This document shows positions 48,850 through 59,210 of a stretch of 64,000 nucleotides of DNA, piece by piece. Source of the DNA: Syngnathus acus. Its lineage: Eukaryota; Chordata; Actinopteri; Syngnathiformes; Syngnathidae. The stretch lies in NCBI RefSeq assembly GCF_901709675.1, contig NC_051090.1, positions 9,624,842 to 9,688,841 on the forward strand, written 5' to 3'. Both the position numbers and the translations under genes were made by a program. Position 1 is the stretch's first letter. Every line of letters begins with the position of its first letter. The notes beneath the pieces were generated by a model, which saw only the letters and a list, made by a program, of their open reading frames with translations, did no database searches and was not told the DNA's origin.

Positions 48850-49340
48850 CGACTATTTTGCATTTGACAGAAAATAGTAACACGAACCTTCGCGGAGGTC
48901 TGCTCGACGCGCGTTATTGTCCTCCTGCTACGCCAGAACCGAAGCTGGTCGCCGGTCAACCACCGTGTCGAAGGCGTCCATTCTTCCTGGTCAAGGCGCT
49001 GCTCGGGCCGCTTCTAAGCGGCTTAGGGCGGCTGCTGCCCCCCTACCCCACCCCCTTTTCCGCCTACCGGCTGTCCTGCTTCGCCTCGCCGCGGATGGTC
49101 TGGTCCGGTTTGTTCCGCCGCCGGGTGGGGGTGGGCGGCCGGGAGGTGAACTCTCGGTTGTGTGGAAAGTGAAGACCGCGATGGTGTCCGTACGCGCCGA
49201 TGTTCTTGTGCTGCTTTCCGTTTGCGGACGGCAGGTGGAAGCCGCGTATCGCGTGACGCCCAAAGCCCGCCGCACCCAAGGGAGTGTCAAGCAACGGCAG
49301 CTGGCACCAGATCGGCAGATTACATTCAGGGGCCATCCAA
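48850..49340 (-). promoter_or_regulatory. Putative lrrc8d promoter and 5' non-coding exon
   Basis: A CpG-rich block in otherwise AT-rich sequence, directly upstream of the lrrc8d coding exon on the minus strand. A possible donor on that strand is CGCGAAG|GTTCGT (exon end about 48888). Open frames through the block are random GC-rich frames. Placement is inferred from position and composition. Confidence 0.4.
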
Positions 49341-49600
49341 CAAGTGCAAAGCGGAACATAACGCTACAAACAACAAAATAAAAAAAAAATCTGTTACAAA
49401 AAAACTAAATCAAAGCATCTTGTAAATAAAGGCACGTAAAAAGAAAACATGAGAAATGTGGTAGGACAAGTAAGAGCATAAACACAAAACAGTAATAATG
49501 GAACAAGTGGTATAGAAAATGGAGGGATGCAAAGTACGGTTTGGATTGATAGCAGTCAATAGAAAAGTTCCCAAAGTTTTATTTAACCTTGTAGATAATC

Positions 49601-50092
49601 TTTGTGTAATATACAAGGCTTTAATTAAGGCATGGTTGGATGTAAAATATGCTATGTCCCCTTGTTCTCAATATATGTGTACAAAATAAATATCTACCCA
49701 TAAATGCTTTCTAGTCACCTTAAGTATACTTGCACAATCTTAGCAAGGACCCGTACAATAAAATCTGCATAGTTACAGAAGCAAACATGAAGAAAATTAA
49801 AAAAATATAATTCATGATATGACATAATAATACTGTTTACATTTTTGTGTAATATACAAGGCTTTAATTAAGGCATGGTTGGATGTAAAATATGCTATGT
49901 CCCCTTGTTGTCGATATACGTGTACAAAATAGATATCTACCCATAAATGCTTTCTAGTCACCTTAAGTATACTTGCACAATATTAGCAAGGACCCGTACA
50001 ATAAAATCTGAATAGTTACAGAAGCAAACATGAAGAAAATTAAAAAAATATATAATTCATGTTATGACATAATAATACTGTTTACATTTTTG
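49601..50092. repeat. Tandem duplication, 243-bp unit, two copies
   Basis: 49601-49843 and 49844 to about 50092 are about 96% identical. Both start TTTGTGTAATATACAAGGCT and both include GGACCCGTACAATAAAATCT and TGACATAATAATACTGTTTA. The unit is AT-rich and non-coding, has no terminal inverted repeat, and lies between the lrrc8d promoter and the lrrc8c stop codon. High identity means a recent event. Confidence 0.93.
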
Positions 50093-51007
50093 ATAGTTAC
50101 TTACATGCAGAGGTGTCAAATCCAGGTTCAGAAAGTTGACAAACTGTGGCAGGGTTATTCCTTTCCTTATCTGGATTTGCTACCTCTGCTAACATGGCCA
50201 TACATGTCCCTTTAGCTACACAAGGTAACAAAATTTATTACACGCCAGTGACAACGACAGCTTGCTGACCAAAGTGAAGATTTTTGTCTCATAATTTTGA
50301 ATGCAGGTCTTATTTTGGGTCACCTTACGTCATGCAGGTGTACCTAATGCTGTGACCAGTGACCATCGATGTAAATGAGGTTTGAATAAGGTCAGTGCCT
50401 TTAATTAGTAGCGGTAAAAATCAAGGAGCCCTAGATTCGAAGCTCCAGGGGATTGCAGCAATATGTCAAAAGCTGTTTAACACGAAAATGAGGTACTGCT
50501 TTACGTATTATTTCATCTTTGGTATTTTTCTCTTCTGACTGAATTCCATCAGACACAAAATAGAAATGTTAGTCAGTCACAGGATGTAAATTTGACGTTT
50601 GGTGTTTTATGGGGAGTCATCCATCTTTGCCGCCATTTTCCAACCTGAGGCGGACAGACACAAATTGCTTTGCTTGTCAGCAATCTATCAAGCCAAATAT
50701 TTGAGACGAGTTTGGTTTTTGAAGGCAAATGATTTAAATGTCCCTAAAATAGCTGCTTCAAATCAAAACGGCAGACTTTCTGTATCTTTACAGACCTTGA
50801 GTCTTTTTTTGTGGCTCTGACCATAATAGATGTAGCTACCAAATTCCACGTTGCTAGGTGAAACTGGCCACGGGGGCTGATTTACGAAAACGGGTACAGG
50901 AAAACAGACGTAGTAAAAAAATAGTGCACATCCGATGCGCCCTCGTGAGATCCTACAAAAGTCGGGAGGAGGCAACCAGCAGGCACGGCGGTAAGAGTAA
51001 GGCGTCT
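50093..51007 (-). other. Probable lrrc8c 3' UTR and flank
   Basis: No coding signal. The complement of TTTATT at 50234-50239 gives an AATAAA on the minus strand about 770 bp past the lrrc8c stop codon, a plausible polyadenylation site. Confidence 0.4.
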
Positions 51008-53941
51008 TCACTCCGCTTTCATCTGGTCCCTGACGTCCGACGGCAGAGTCTCAAACAGGGCGTCCTCCACCACCAGGCCGCTGCGCTTGAGTGCCCAGCA
51101 GCAGCCCAACTCCTGCGGCAGGAGCTCAAAGTGGTTCCCCTTCAGCTCCAGGTGGACCAGCTGGGCCAGGTAGGAGATCTTTGGCGAGAGGACAGACAGA
51201 GAGTTCTTGCCCAGTTTCAGCGTCTTGAGCTTCTTGCAGAAGAAAAGCTCATCGGGCAGGTTCTCGATCTTGTTGCAGGATACCGAGAAATACTGCAGGC
51301 TCTGCAGGACGCCGATTTCCGGCGGGATGAAGCGGATGTCGTTGTGGCACAGGTCCAGGTAGCGAAGCTTGTTGCACAGGAAGAGGTGCGAGGGCAGGAT
51401 CTCAATCTTGTTGTGGCTGAAGTAGAGGCGCTCCAGGCTGCCCAGCTTCTTGATGTGCTCGGGGATGTACATGATGCCGTTGTACCAGAGCTTCAGGCAG
51501 GTGAGCTTGCGGAGGTGCTGGAAGCTTAAGATCTCCTCGATGGAGCGCAGGTTGTTCTCCTTCAGGTCCAGCTCCTGCAGGCCGCTCAGGCTGAAGATAG
51601 CGTGCGGGATACGCTCCAGGTCGCAGCGTACCATCTCCAGCTCGCTCAGGTTGGTCATCTTCTTCAGGTTGCCCAGCATCACCAGCTTGGTGCCGTCGTT
51701 GTGCAGGTAGAGGCGCTGCAGGTGACTGGACACGTCCACGATGGACTGCGGGATCTTGGTCAGATTACTCTTCAGCGAGAGCGTCTTGAGGCACTTCATC
51801 TCCCGCAGAGACTCCAGGATCATGTTTCTGGAGGCGTCTGGACACAGCGAGCCGGTGAGATGGAGCTCCTCCAGGGTCCGGAGTCCGTACAGCCAGCTGG
51901 GGAACTCCCTGCTGTCGTCGAACTTGACGCGGAGCACCTTGAGGTTCTCCTTGAGGAAGGACGTGGCCGCCGTGTGCAGCTTGATGGAGCACTGATACAA
52001 CGAGAGCTCCTGCAGGTTCTCCAGCTTGGAGACGGAGGCGGGGATGCTCACGTTGTTGATGATCTCCAGCTTGAGCGACTGCAGCTCGCTCAGCTCAAAG
52101 ACGGTGTCGGGCAGGCCGGGCAGCATGAAGAGCTGCAGCTCCAGCCGGTTGTTGGCGTTGACCTGCAGCCGCTGCCGCAGCTTCTCCACCGTCCACTCGT
52201 GGTTGAGGTTGAGCTGCTTCAGCTTGTTCTCGCTCACCTCCGACAGGAAGACGGCGAACCTCTTGGAATAGAGCGGGTCGTACTGGTCGATCATGTGCAG
52301 CATGAAGGCAAAGTCGTTCTTCACGTCGGGGATGTCGCTGATGCCCGTTTCCTGGCGCACGTACTCGAAGGAGTACTCCTTCAGGGAGCGGTAGAAGAGC
52401 CAGTAGGACGTGTATAGGCTGGTCAGGCCGTAGAGCGCCACCAGGCACAGGTAGCAGTAGGAGAGCTTGGAGAAGAGGTGCGCCATGGTGTGGTTGCACT
52501 CAAATTCCTTGTAGCCCGTCATGTCCTGGATCTCCACCTCGCATGGGACGCAGTTGCGCACCTTGTCCACCAGGGAACTGTTGTAGATGATAATCACCAG
52601 GAACTTGAACACCTTGAAAACGGTCTGCCGCACGTACATGATGTAGAGGATGTCGCCCTCCTCCACGTGCAAGCGGAACTTCTTCACCTTTTCGAAAAGC
52701 GCCTTAGCCTGCTCGCCCTCCTTTTTATCCAGAGCGCTCGCCGACGGTTTGTCCGCCACAATTTTTTCCGGGATGGAGCGCAGCGACTGAGTCGTCTCCA
52801 ATTCCACGCCTTCGGGGGACACCACCGCGCCGCTCTTCTTCCGGTCCGTCTCTTCTGGGTTTTCTCCGGAAACCTCGGATAGAGCCCGCGTGGTCCACGG
52901 GGAGTCAAAGCACTTGCCCAGCATGGAGATAAAGTGTTCAATTTTGGAGCTGGAGCCTGGGAACTTGAACCAGAAGTTGCTGCACACCATGAAGACCAGC
53001 GTGTGGATGAGAACCAAGTAAGGGAAGTACTTGGCGTACCAGTGCAGGGCCTTCTCGTAGCACATCTGGTTGATGTAGCTGTACTGCTGGAGGTCCAGGT
53101 CCGTTTTGAGGCCGCTCATTTCTCTGGGCCCGCTCGAGATGTTGTAGCGGAGCTGCAGAGGCTTGGTGGCCACTTCGCTCGTGTTGTCGTGGGACGCCGT
53201 TCTGTGTGGGAGACAGATGATCTTGTCTTGCATGACCTACAAAAGAACGCAAAGACAATAGTGTTGGATTAGTTTCAACGTCTAGATTTCTTTTCTTTCC
53301 AGCCCGAAGTGGAAATTTGCCTATTTTGGAGATAGAAACAAAACCGCCATTCCGTTTATTTTACTTTTTTTCCTCCAAAGTCCCATATCAAAATTGGCTG
53401 TGAAAGCTCCTTTTCAACCCACAAATTTTTCTACTGGGTTGATCCCCACATTTTATGACTTTGGAAGGTCCTTCAAAGCCAGATCCTTGCCATGTCTGCT
53501 TTTCCATGTGAAAAGAACCAATACACACAGAAAAGCTGGGCCGCTTTGCCATCTTTCTGAGTGTTTAAAAACGCGGCGTACTGTTACATTGATCGCTGCC
53601 AAGTTTCTGTTAAAATAACAAGAAAAGGCACACAGAAAAAAAGGTCAAGCATTTACAATTTGCAGCCTCGTGTTTACGAGAGGAGACTGGGCGGGGGTAA
53701 ATTTCCGCTGCTGAATGGCTCCTTTGCTGCCGCGTTCAGGTTGTACAAAAAAAAAGCGGCGGCAAATTAGCGCGGCCGAGAACCACGGACGAAGGAGACC
53801 GACCTGAAGCGTGCATCCAAACACACCGATCATAAGCATAATGACGGAGAGGTAGTCCGTGAACACGTCCCACCACGGCTTCAGAACTCGGAAAGCGGGC
53901 TGCTGCTCCGAGAACTGGCGGAATTCCATCACGGGAATCAT
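51008..53941 (-). CDS. lrrc8c: Volume-regulated anion channel subunit LRRC8C
   Basis: VRAC subunit that assembles with LRRC8A in plasma-membrane chloride/osmolyte channels. There are two coding exons. Exon 1 (53804-53941) encodes 46 residues from [10 protein letters not shown] to GCTLQ with donor CTTCAG|GTCGGT. Exon 2 (51008-53236) starts after acceptor TTTTGTAG with GTC ATG. The junction is phase 0 and gives [10 protein letters not shown] as in human. The total is 788 aa (human 803). TM1 is at about 24-47, sequons NTS (64) and NIS (78) lie in loop 1, and L95 in DLDLQQY is the LRRC8C pore-lining Leu. Three further membrane segments and the C-terminal leucine-rich repeats follow, ending DVRDQMKAE. 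An acceptor TTGCAG|GCATC precedes the ATG, so a non-coding first exon lies upstream. It is upstream of lrrc8d on the same strand, as in tetrapods. No LRRC8B is present. Confidence 0.96.
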
Positions 53942-53946
53942 GATGC

Positions 53947-54647
53947 CTGCAACGAGAGAGGACAGTCGTTGGAAAAGCGGAGCGCTGGCAGGAGGTCAGA
54001 TTACTGACGGAATGCCTCGCACAGGATGCCTTTATTGATTCTTCGAAGAAGGATGGGATACTCCCCGGAGTGCCGTCAACAACAAACCAACATGTTGGAA
54101 AAGTCAGTGAGTTGAACTTCTGATGAAATTTGGTGGGCTTGGAGACTCAAGAAGAAATGCATGAAGACAGGCAGGGCGGCTATTTTGGTTCAGAAACGGC
54201 CCCTCTGTCGTGATAAAGTGCGGCCGTAACCAATGAATTTCCGACTTACTCAAGCAACACTATTATGCCAATTTTAGCTTGTTATGACGGTCACAAGAGA
54301 GATGAGGCCAATAAGGTCCACTTTGTCTAAAGGAAAATTCCCATTCCTGACCGATGAGTCAGCCAGCCCAGCCACACATCCTCCACCTCATCCCTTTCCT
54401 GACAGGAAATTTGTCGCCGATCCCAGATGAATCCAAAAAAAGACATGTTTGGAACACTCCCAGACTTCTTACGACAAAGTAACCATGTGGATGTGAATGA
54501 GTGTGTCCTTGGGGGAGGTATCACCCCCCCTCCCCTTCGAATAAATAAATAAATAAACCTACTACACAGTCTAACCGCAGTGCAGAATGAAAACACTCAC
54601 GCAGACGGCTGAATTGAACGAGCGCTATCAACGAGGATGCTGCAGCG

Positions 54648-54687
<40 letters not shown>

Positions 54688-54725
54688 AAAAAAAAAAAGT
54701 AACGTTACCTTGGGGGTTAGGTCAC
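53947..54725 (-). other. Probable 5' intron of lrrc8c
   Basis: Between the exon-1 acceptor (TTGCAG at 53947-53952) and a candidate donor at 54724-54725. It contains a (TA)n tract at 54651-54681 and an A run at 54683-54698. No coding evidence. Confidence 0.5.
54651..54698. repeat. (TA)n microsatellite and A run
   Basis: About 15 TA units followed by TT and a 16-base A run. Confidence 0.95.
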
Positions 54726-54980
54726 CTTTCTTTTGAGGGTCGTCTTTTTTCTCTCAAACGGCAACCAGGTCGGCTCTCCTCGTCATCGTCGTGCTCCGCA
54801 GTGTCCGGTCCTGTAATGTTTTTCCTGGCCGTCTTATTGAGGTTCGGCGGCGTAGTGCAGGGCAGAGCCGAGCCCAGCACGCGTCAGTCGGGCGTGGGTG
54901 CGCGCCGTGAACGGAGGCGGGCTGGACGTGGATCGGGGCGTGGACTGCCGCGCGAGAAACATGAGGCGAGACGAACCGAG
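54726..54980 (-). promoter_or_regulatory. Putative lrrc8c first non-coding exon and promoter
   Basis: A GC-rich block on the minus strand ending in a good donor, GAAAG|GTGACC (exon end 54726). The block is CpG-rich, in contrast to its flanks. Its 5' limit is not visible. It faces the kyat3 copies, so this is the divergent side of the gene pair. Confidence 0.45.
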
Positions 54981-55392
54981 TCGAGCCTGGCCGAGCAGGT
55001 GGAGACTGTGGAGGTTTCCTTTGGCCACAATGAAGAGTGTATTTCTTCAAACGTGAACTTGCATCTCGTTGGTTATCACCCTAACGTTGATGCGTCAGTT
55101 ATATGCTTGTATGTATTGTTTTTCATTATTTAATGGATCTAATTGCGGTCTGTTAAATTAGAATTAACACAAGCAATTTCCAATAAATATGGATTAATCA
55201 ACGTATATTTCCTATCTTTCAACTAATCTATCTGTTACAGCACTTATTTAATGTGTAATATGGTTTGCATTTTTTTTTTATAGGAATCACCCGATTTTTT
55301 TTTTGCTCTGAGTTCCCACATTAGCATACAATAGCATAGCAGTGGCCCTTCAGACATTCCATCTTGAAACACGTCACTAATAGTGTCGTACA

Positions 55393-55701
55393 CAGGTGTC
55401 AAACTCAAGGCCCGGGGGCCACATACGGCCCGCCACATCATTTTATGTGGCCCGCGAAGACAAATTGTGCATCAAATTCGTGTGTCATTACTAGAATTGC
55501 AAATTGTCTTCACTTTTAAAAATATCTTTTTTTTTTAATATGTGACCAGTTTTTACGAGTCTGATTTGAAAACGTGTTGTCAGTTTGTTTTGTAGCTTAT
55601 ACTGTATATAATATGAGGTGCTCATACATTTATTTGGGTTGACAGTCATAATGGCTATGACTACAATGTGGCCCGCGAAAAAAAAGAGTTTGACACCCCT
55701 G
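55393..55701. mobile_element. Short inverted-repeat element (hAT-type MITE)
   Basis: The left end CAGGTGTCAAACTC (55393) and right end GAGTTTGACACCCCTG (ending 55701) are inverted copies apart from a 2-base length difference. Inside, GGCCC(G)/GTGGCCCGCG words are repeated in both orientations. The layout CAGGGGTGTCAAACTC...GGCCC is, from memory, a widespread vertebrate hAT-type repeat. The target duplication is unclear: GTCGTACA on the left resembles GTGGTACA found 3 bases beyond the right end. Confidence 0.65.
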
Positions 55702-55764
55702 GTAGTGGTACATTCACCTGATTAAGGTGCAGGAATCCTGCTTAATCGCCACTGGTCATCTCTC

Positions 55765-55866
55765 AGTGCAACCGACTGGTGACCAGTCCAACGTGAGATG
55801 TCGTGCGTCATTCCACCAAAGTCAGCTCGGACAGGCTGCAGCTCCCAAAATGATTGGATGAATAAT
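55765..55866 (+). repeat. Decayed interspersed repeat (same family as 15053)
   Basis: CAACCGACTGGTGACCAGTCCAACG..., then CAAAGTCAGCTCGGACAGGC and TGCAGCTCCC, end near GATTGGATGAATAA. This corresponds to the middle and end of the common fish repeat also seen at 15053-15183, in the same orientation. Heavily mutated. Confidence 0.5.
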
Positions 55867-56248
55867 TGCACAGCAAATCATATAATTTGGTCTGCTAGCT
55901 TAATGCTAACATATGTCAAACGCATGCTATTCATTATACTGCATCTTTTCCAGGACACTTGGAACTGCCCGCCATGTTGTTGCATGACGTGGCATAAAAA
56001 CAATGGCTTCAAAATTCGGGGAACTGCAATTCTGTTGGGGGACATTAACTGTACTTGTGTGATTTATAATTCTTTGCATGTGTCATTTGCAAATGATGCC
56101 TTGCAAACATCATACATCTCATTACTTCCAAACAAATATCCGGATGGGGTGGGTGTGTGCAGTCGATTTCACTTGAACGCCAGCTCACCGAGGTTCAAGT
56201 CCACCGATATAATTCTGTCAAGCTGCTTTTAGCATAACAACTCTCGGA

Positions 56249-59129
56249 ATGAGTTTTTCTCGCCTGTACACATCATTGGCATCCGGACTCGGAGTATCCC
56301 GGAGAATCCAAGGACTGAAGAAGAGCATCTGGTGAGTGCGGTGATGATGACAACCTCAAGCTATGGTCATGGACTCAGGGTGAGGGTTTTAAAGAGGAAA
56401 TTGGAATACAGGTTCTACCACTGGGAAAGTGAGCTTCGGATGTTCTGTTGACTTGTGGCTTATTGTTGAAGAATACGCATTTTGATCTTTCCCAGGTCAC
56501 AAACCTGGTTGCAGACGGACTCCGGAGTGGCCGACCTTGGCCAAGGATTCCCGGACACGGAGGTGCCATCGCTAATCACGGAGGCCCTGGTGAAGACCGC
56601 CTCTGTCAACTGGATGAACCAGTACACCAGGGGGGCTGTGAGTCTTGAGTAGAATTTTAGCCTAGAGTTTCAAGTCAGGATATGGGCTTGAGAAAATAAA
56701 AACACCAGCGACACTTTTCCTAATGTCTAAGGCCAAACTAAGAATCCAAAGCCGTCCCTGTTAGCTTGTCTCGTCTGTTTGACGTCTCAGGGGCACCCAT
56801 CGTTCCTAATGTCTAAAGCCAGACTAAGAATCCAAAGCCGTCCCTGTTAGCTTGTCTCATCTGTTTGACGTCTCAGGGGCACCCATCGTTGGTGAAGGCA
56901 CTCTCTCTGGTTTACGGAAAGGTGTACGGGCGCCCCGTCGACCCGCTCAAGGAAATCCTGGTAACAGTGGGCGGCTCCGGTTCCTTGTTCAGCGCCATGC
57001 AGGCTCTGGTGGAGGAGGGCGATGAGGTCATCATCATAGAACCCTTCTTTGACAGCTACGTGCCCATGGTCCGCATGGCTGGGGGCAAACCTGTGCTCAT
57101 ACCTCTTCGACCTGTAAGAGCAATCAGACACTTCCCAAAATGTTTAAGTAACAGTCGAAATGGATTCATACACACTTTTCTCCATGTCGCAGAAATCTGG
57201 GCAGAGAACTACCTCCAGCGCTGACTGGTTCCTGGACCCAGAGGAGCTGGCCAGTAAATTCAACTCCAAGACCAAGGCCATCCTCATCAACACCCCCCAC
57301 AACCCCATCGGAAAGGCACGTTGGACATAAAAAACAAATCGGGGTGCTGCCTCTGACAAGGTGATTTTCTTCTTCCTGCAGGTCTTCACCAAAGATGAGC
57401 TGCAGATGATCGCCGACTTGTGCGTCAAGCATGACACGCTGTGCTTCAGCGACGAGGTCTATGAGTGGATGGTCTATCGTGGGCAGCAGCACCATAAAAT
57501 TGGTACGTGAGGTTGGAATCTGCTTTTTTGAAGTAGTACCGTTAAAAGATGTTTGTAAATTCAAAACATTTACAAATGTGCATGTATTTTATTAAATTAT
57601 TGCTTGATCTTAATTATATGGATTATTCCAAATAAATTGCTAACATATTGAAATTGAAAAAAGAAAACATGAAAGAATGGTGTGATGGTAGCTACTACTA
57701 ACGAGCAAAAGCTAATTGACTGACAGAAAATGTTGGCATCTTTGCAGCCACTTTTCCAGGAATGTGGGATCGAACCATCACCATTGGCAGCGCTGGGAAG
57801 ACCTTCAGCATCACCGGATGGAGGGTGAGATATTGCCGCCTCTAATCCCGCACAGCTCAAAGTCATCAAATCCGAAACCTCGTGTGATTCAGTAATTAGT
57901 GTCCAGTGAGGTTGCTCTCCTGTAACTGTCGCCCAACCTAGCTCGGTTGGTCCATCGGACCAGAACACCTGATCAAGCATCTCGAGACCGTCGTGCAGCA
58001 CGTGTTGGTCAGCTGCCCCACCCCATTGCAGGCAAGCGTCCCGAACGGTAACCAGACATAAATGGCACTGTGACATCACGTTTCCCCGCAGGAGGCGCTA
58101 GCGGAAGCGCTACTGCGCTATTACGAGCTGATGGGTCAGCCCGAGTGCTTCTTCAAGGCCATGGCCAACGAGCTGCAGGGGAAGCGGGACCGAATGGCAG
58201 CCATGCTACAGACGGCCGGGTTGTTCCCTGTCATTCCCGAGGGAGGTCTCTTCATAATGGCGGACGTGTCAGCGCTCTGTGAGTTCTCGCCAGACCGATA
58301 TGAAGACCAAGCACAGGTCGCCATCTTCGGTTGCTCGATGCGCAGCTGATCAAGACGCACTTCATCTTTCTAGCTAAAGACCTGCCACGTGGCAACGATG
58401 GCAAGGATGAATCCTACGACTACAAGTTTGCAAAATGGATGATTCAAGAAAAGGTGAAGTAAGCTGACGTGATGCACTGAGACAACAACTTAGCTGTCCC
58501 GTGTGGTGTCACGAGCGTTACGTTCTCTGTCACCTCGGGCTGATACGTCACCATGTGTCAACACGACTTACCTCGGGAAGAAGAGCGCATGGCAGGCTCT
58601 TTTTATCGAACAACTAAGTAATTAAAATAACTAGCCAACTAAGTAACAATCTGAAAATAGTACACAGTCAACTCACCTACCATCTGACAAGCCAACTAAA
58701 TACCAAAATTACTAAATAAACAACTGACGAACGAACCAACCGACCACCAAATAAATGAACAGGCAAGCCAACAAATGAGCAACCAATTTAAAAAAAAGTA
58801 ACCACAAACAACAAAGCCAACAACTAGCAAACTAACGAACCAACTTCTTAACCAACCCACATTTTCTGTAGAAACTGTTGGGCATTCCCGTGACAGCGTT
58901 TGCTCGTGAGGATTCCACTTCGGCCTTTGACAAGTATATTCGATTTTGCTTCTTCAAGGTAAATGACAGACACCAACAAACAACATATTTGGAACCATAC
59001 GTATACATATTCCAATTTGTAAACTATTATTTTTTTCCTTTATTTATTCATTCCCAACAGCGTGATGATACTCTGGATGCGGCTGAGCGCATCCTGAAAA
59101 AGTGGAAGTCAACCAGAAGCAATGCCTAA
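56249..59129 (+). CDS. kyat3: Kynurenine aminotransferase 3 paralogue, copy A (diverged)
   Basis: Family function: PLP-dependent kynurenine/glutamine transamination and cysteine-conjugate beta-lysis. Coding exons: 56249-56331, 56496-56637, 56877-57113, 57193-57315, 57382-57502, 57748-57824, 57942-58031, 58092-58278, 58374-58453, 58872-58958, 59061-59129. They give 431 aa with no internal stop. An in-frame TAA lies 39 bp upstream of the ATG. The Arg/Ser-rich start, without acidic residues, suits a mitochondrial presequence. PLP Lys253 (SAGKTF), HNP, SDEVYEW and Arg404 are kept. Oddities: Ser109 replaces Tyr of GGYG, Leu344 replaces Tyr of GGYF, and residues 29-40 are read in a shifted frame relative to copy B. 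Introns 4 and 7 use GC donors. An 86-bp duplication doubles one acceptor. It may be expressed with altered specificity or be early in decay; the open frame favours the former only weakly. Confidence 0.82.
56719..56890 (+). repeat. 86-bp tandem duplication across a kyat3 copy A splice acceptor
   Basis: Units 56719-56804 and 56805-56890 differ at about three positions. Each contains the end of intron 2, the acceptor GACGTCTCAG and the first 14 bases of exon 3. Only the second acceptor (exon start 56877) continues in frame. Exon 3 started at the first acceptor would reach a TAG within the duplicated sequence. The unit length is not a multiple of three. Confidence 0.93.
58600..58862. repeat. Degenerate (AACY/CAACTAA)n simple repeat in kyat3 copy A intron
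   Basis: Intron 9 (58454-58871) carries many AACTAA, CAACTAAGTAA and AACCAAC words. It is low-complexity and non-coding, and has no counterpart in copy B. Confidence 0.7.
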
Positions 59130-59204
59130 ATACGACCAATATCAATTATCAGTAAACTCTCTCAAAGCTGTTTTCTTTTTTCTTTTTTTAAAATAACTTA
59201 AGGA

Positions 59205-59210
59205 AATAAA
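59205..59210 (+). terminator. Polyadenylation signal, kyat3 copy A
   Basis: AATAAA 76 bp after the TAA stop of copy A, the first such word in the 3' flank. Confidence 0.65.

Larger units (their letters stand above)
54981..56248. other. Intergenic spacer between lrrc8c and kyat3 copy A
   Basis: A 1.27-kb spacer between divergent genes, largely occupied by the 55393-55701 inverted-repeat element and a decayed repeat at 55765-55866. A TTTTAG acceptor-like site at 56227-56232, before the copy A start codon, hints at an upstream non-coding exon that I cannot place. Confidence 0.5.

Noticed and set aside
51602-52417. Long plus-strand open frame (271 codons) opposite lrrc8c, and similar ones opposite lrrc8d (for example 46748-47350)
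   Set aside because: They are shadows of GC-rich leucine-repeat codons on the other strand. Composition is Leu/Gln/Val/His rich with no domain, and the minus-strand frames match LRRC8 proteins end to end.
56186-56205. GGTTCAAGTCC, similar to a tRNA B box
   Set aside because: No matching A box or cloverleaf upstream.
56506-56516. Alternative acceptor TTGCAG within copy A exon 2
   Set aside because: Joining exon 1 (ending TG) to the following A would create a TGA stop.
56448-56648. Open frame through kyat3 copy A exon 2 beginning in the intron
   Set aside because: It runs in the wrong frame for GQGFPD. The spliced frame from exon 1 is the supported one.
57166-57564. Minus-strand open frames opposite the kyat3 exons (also near 61251-61580)
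   Set aside because: Antisense shadows present in both copies because the underlying exons are nearly identical.
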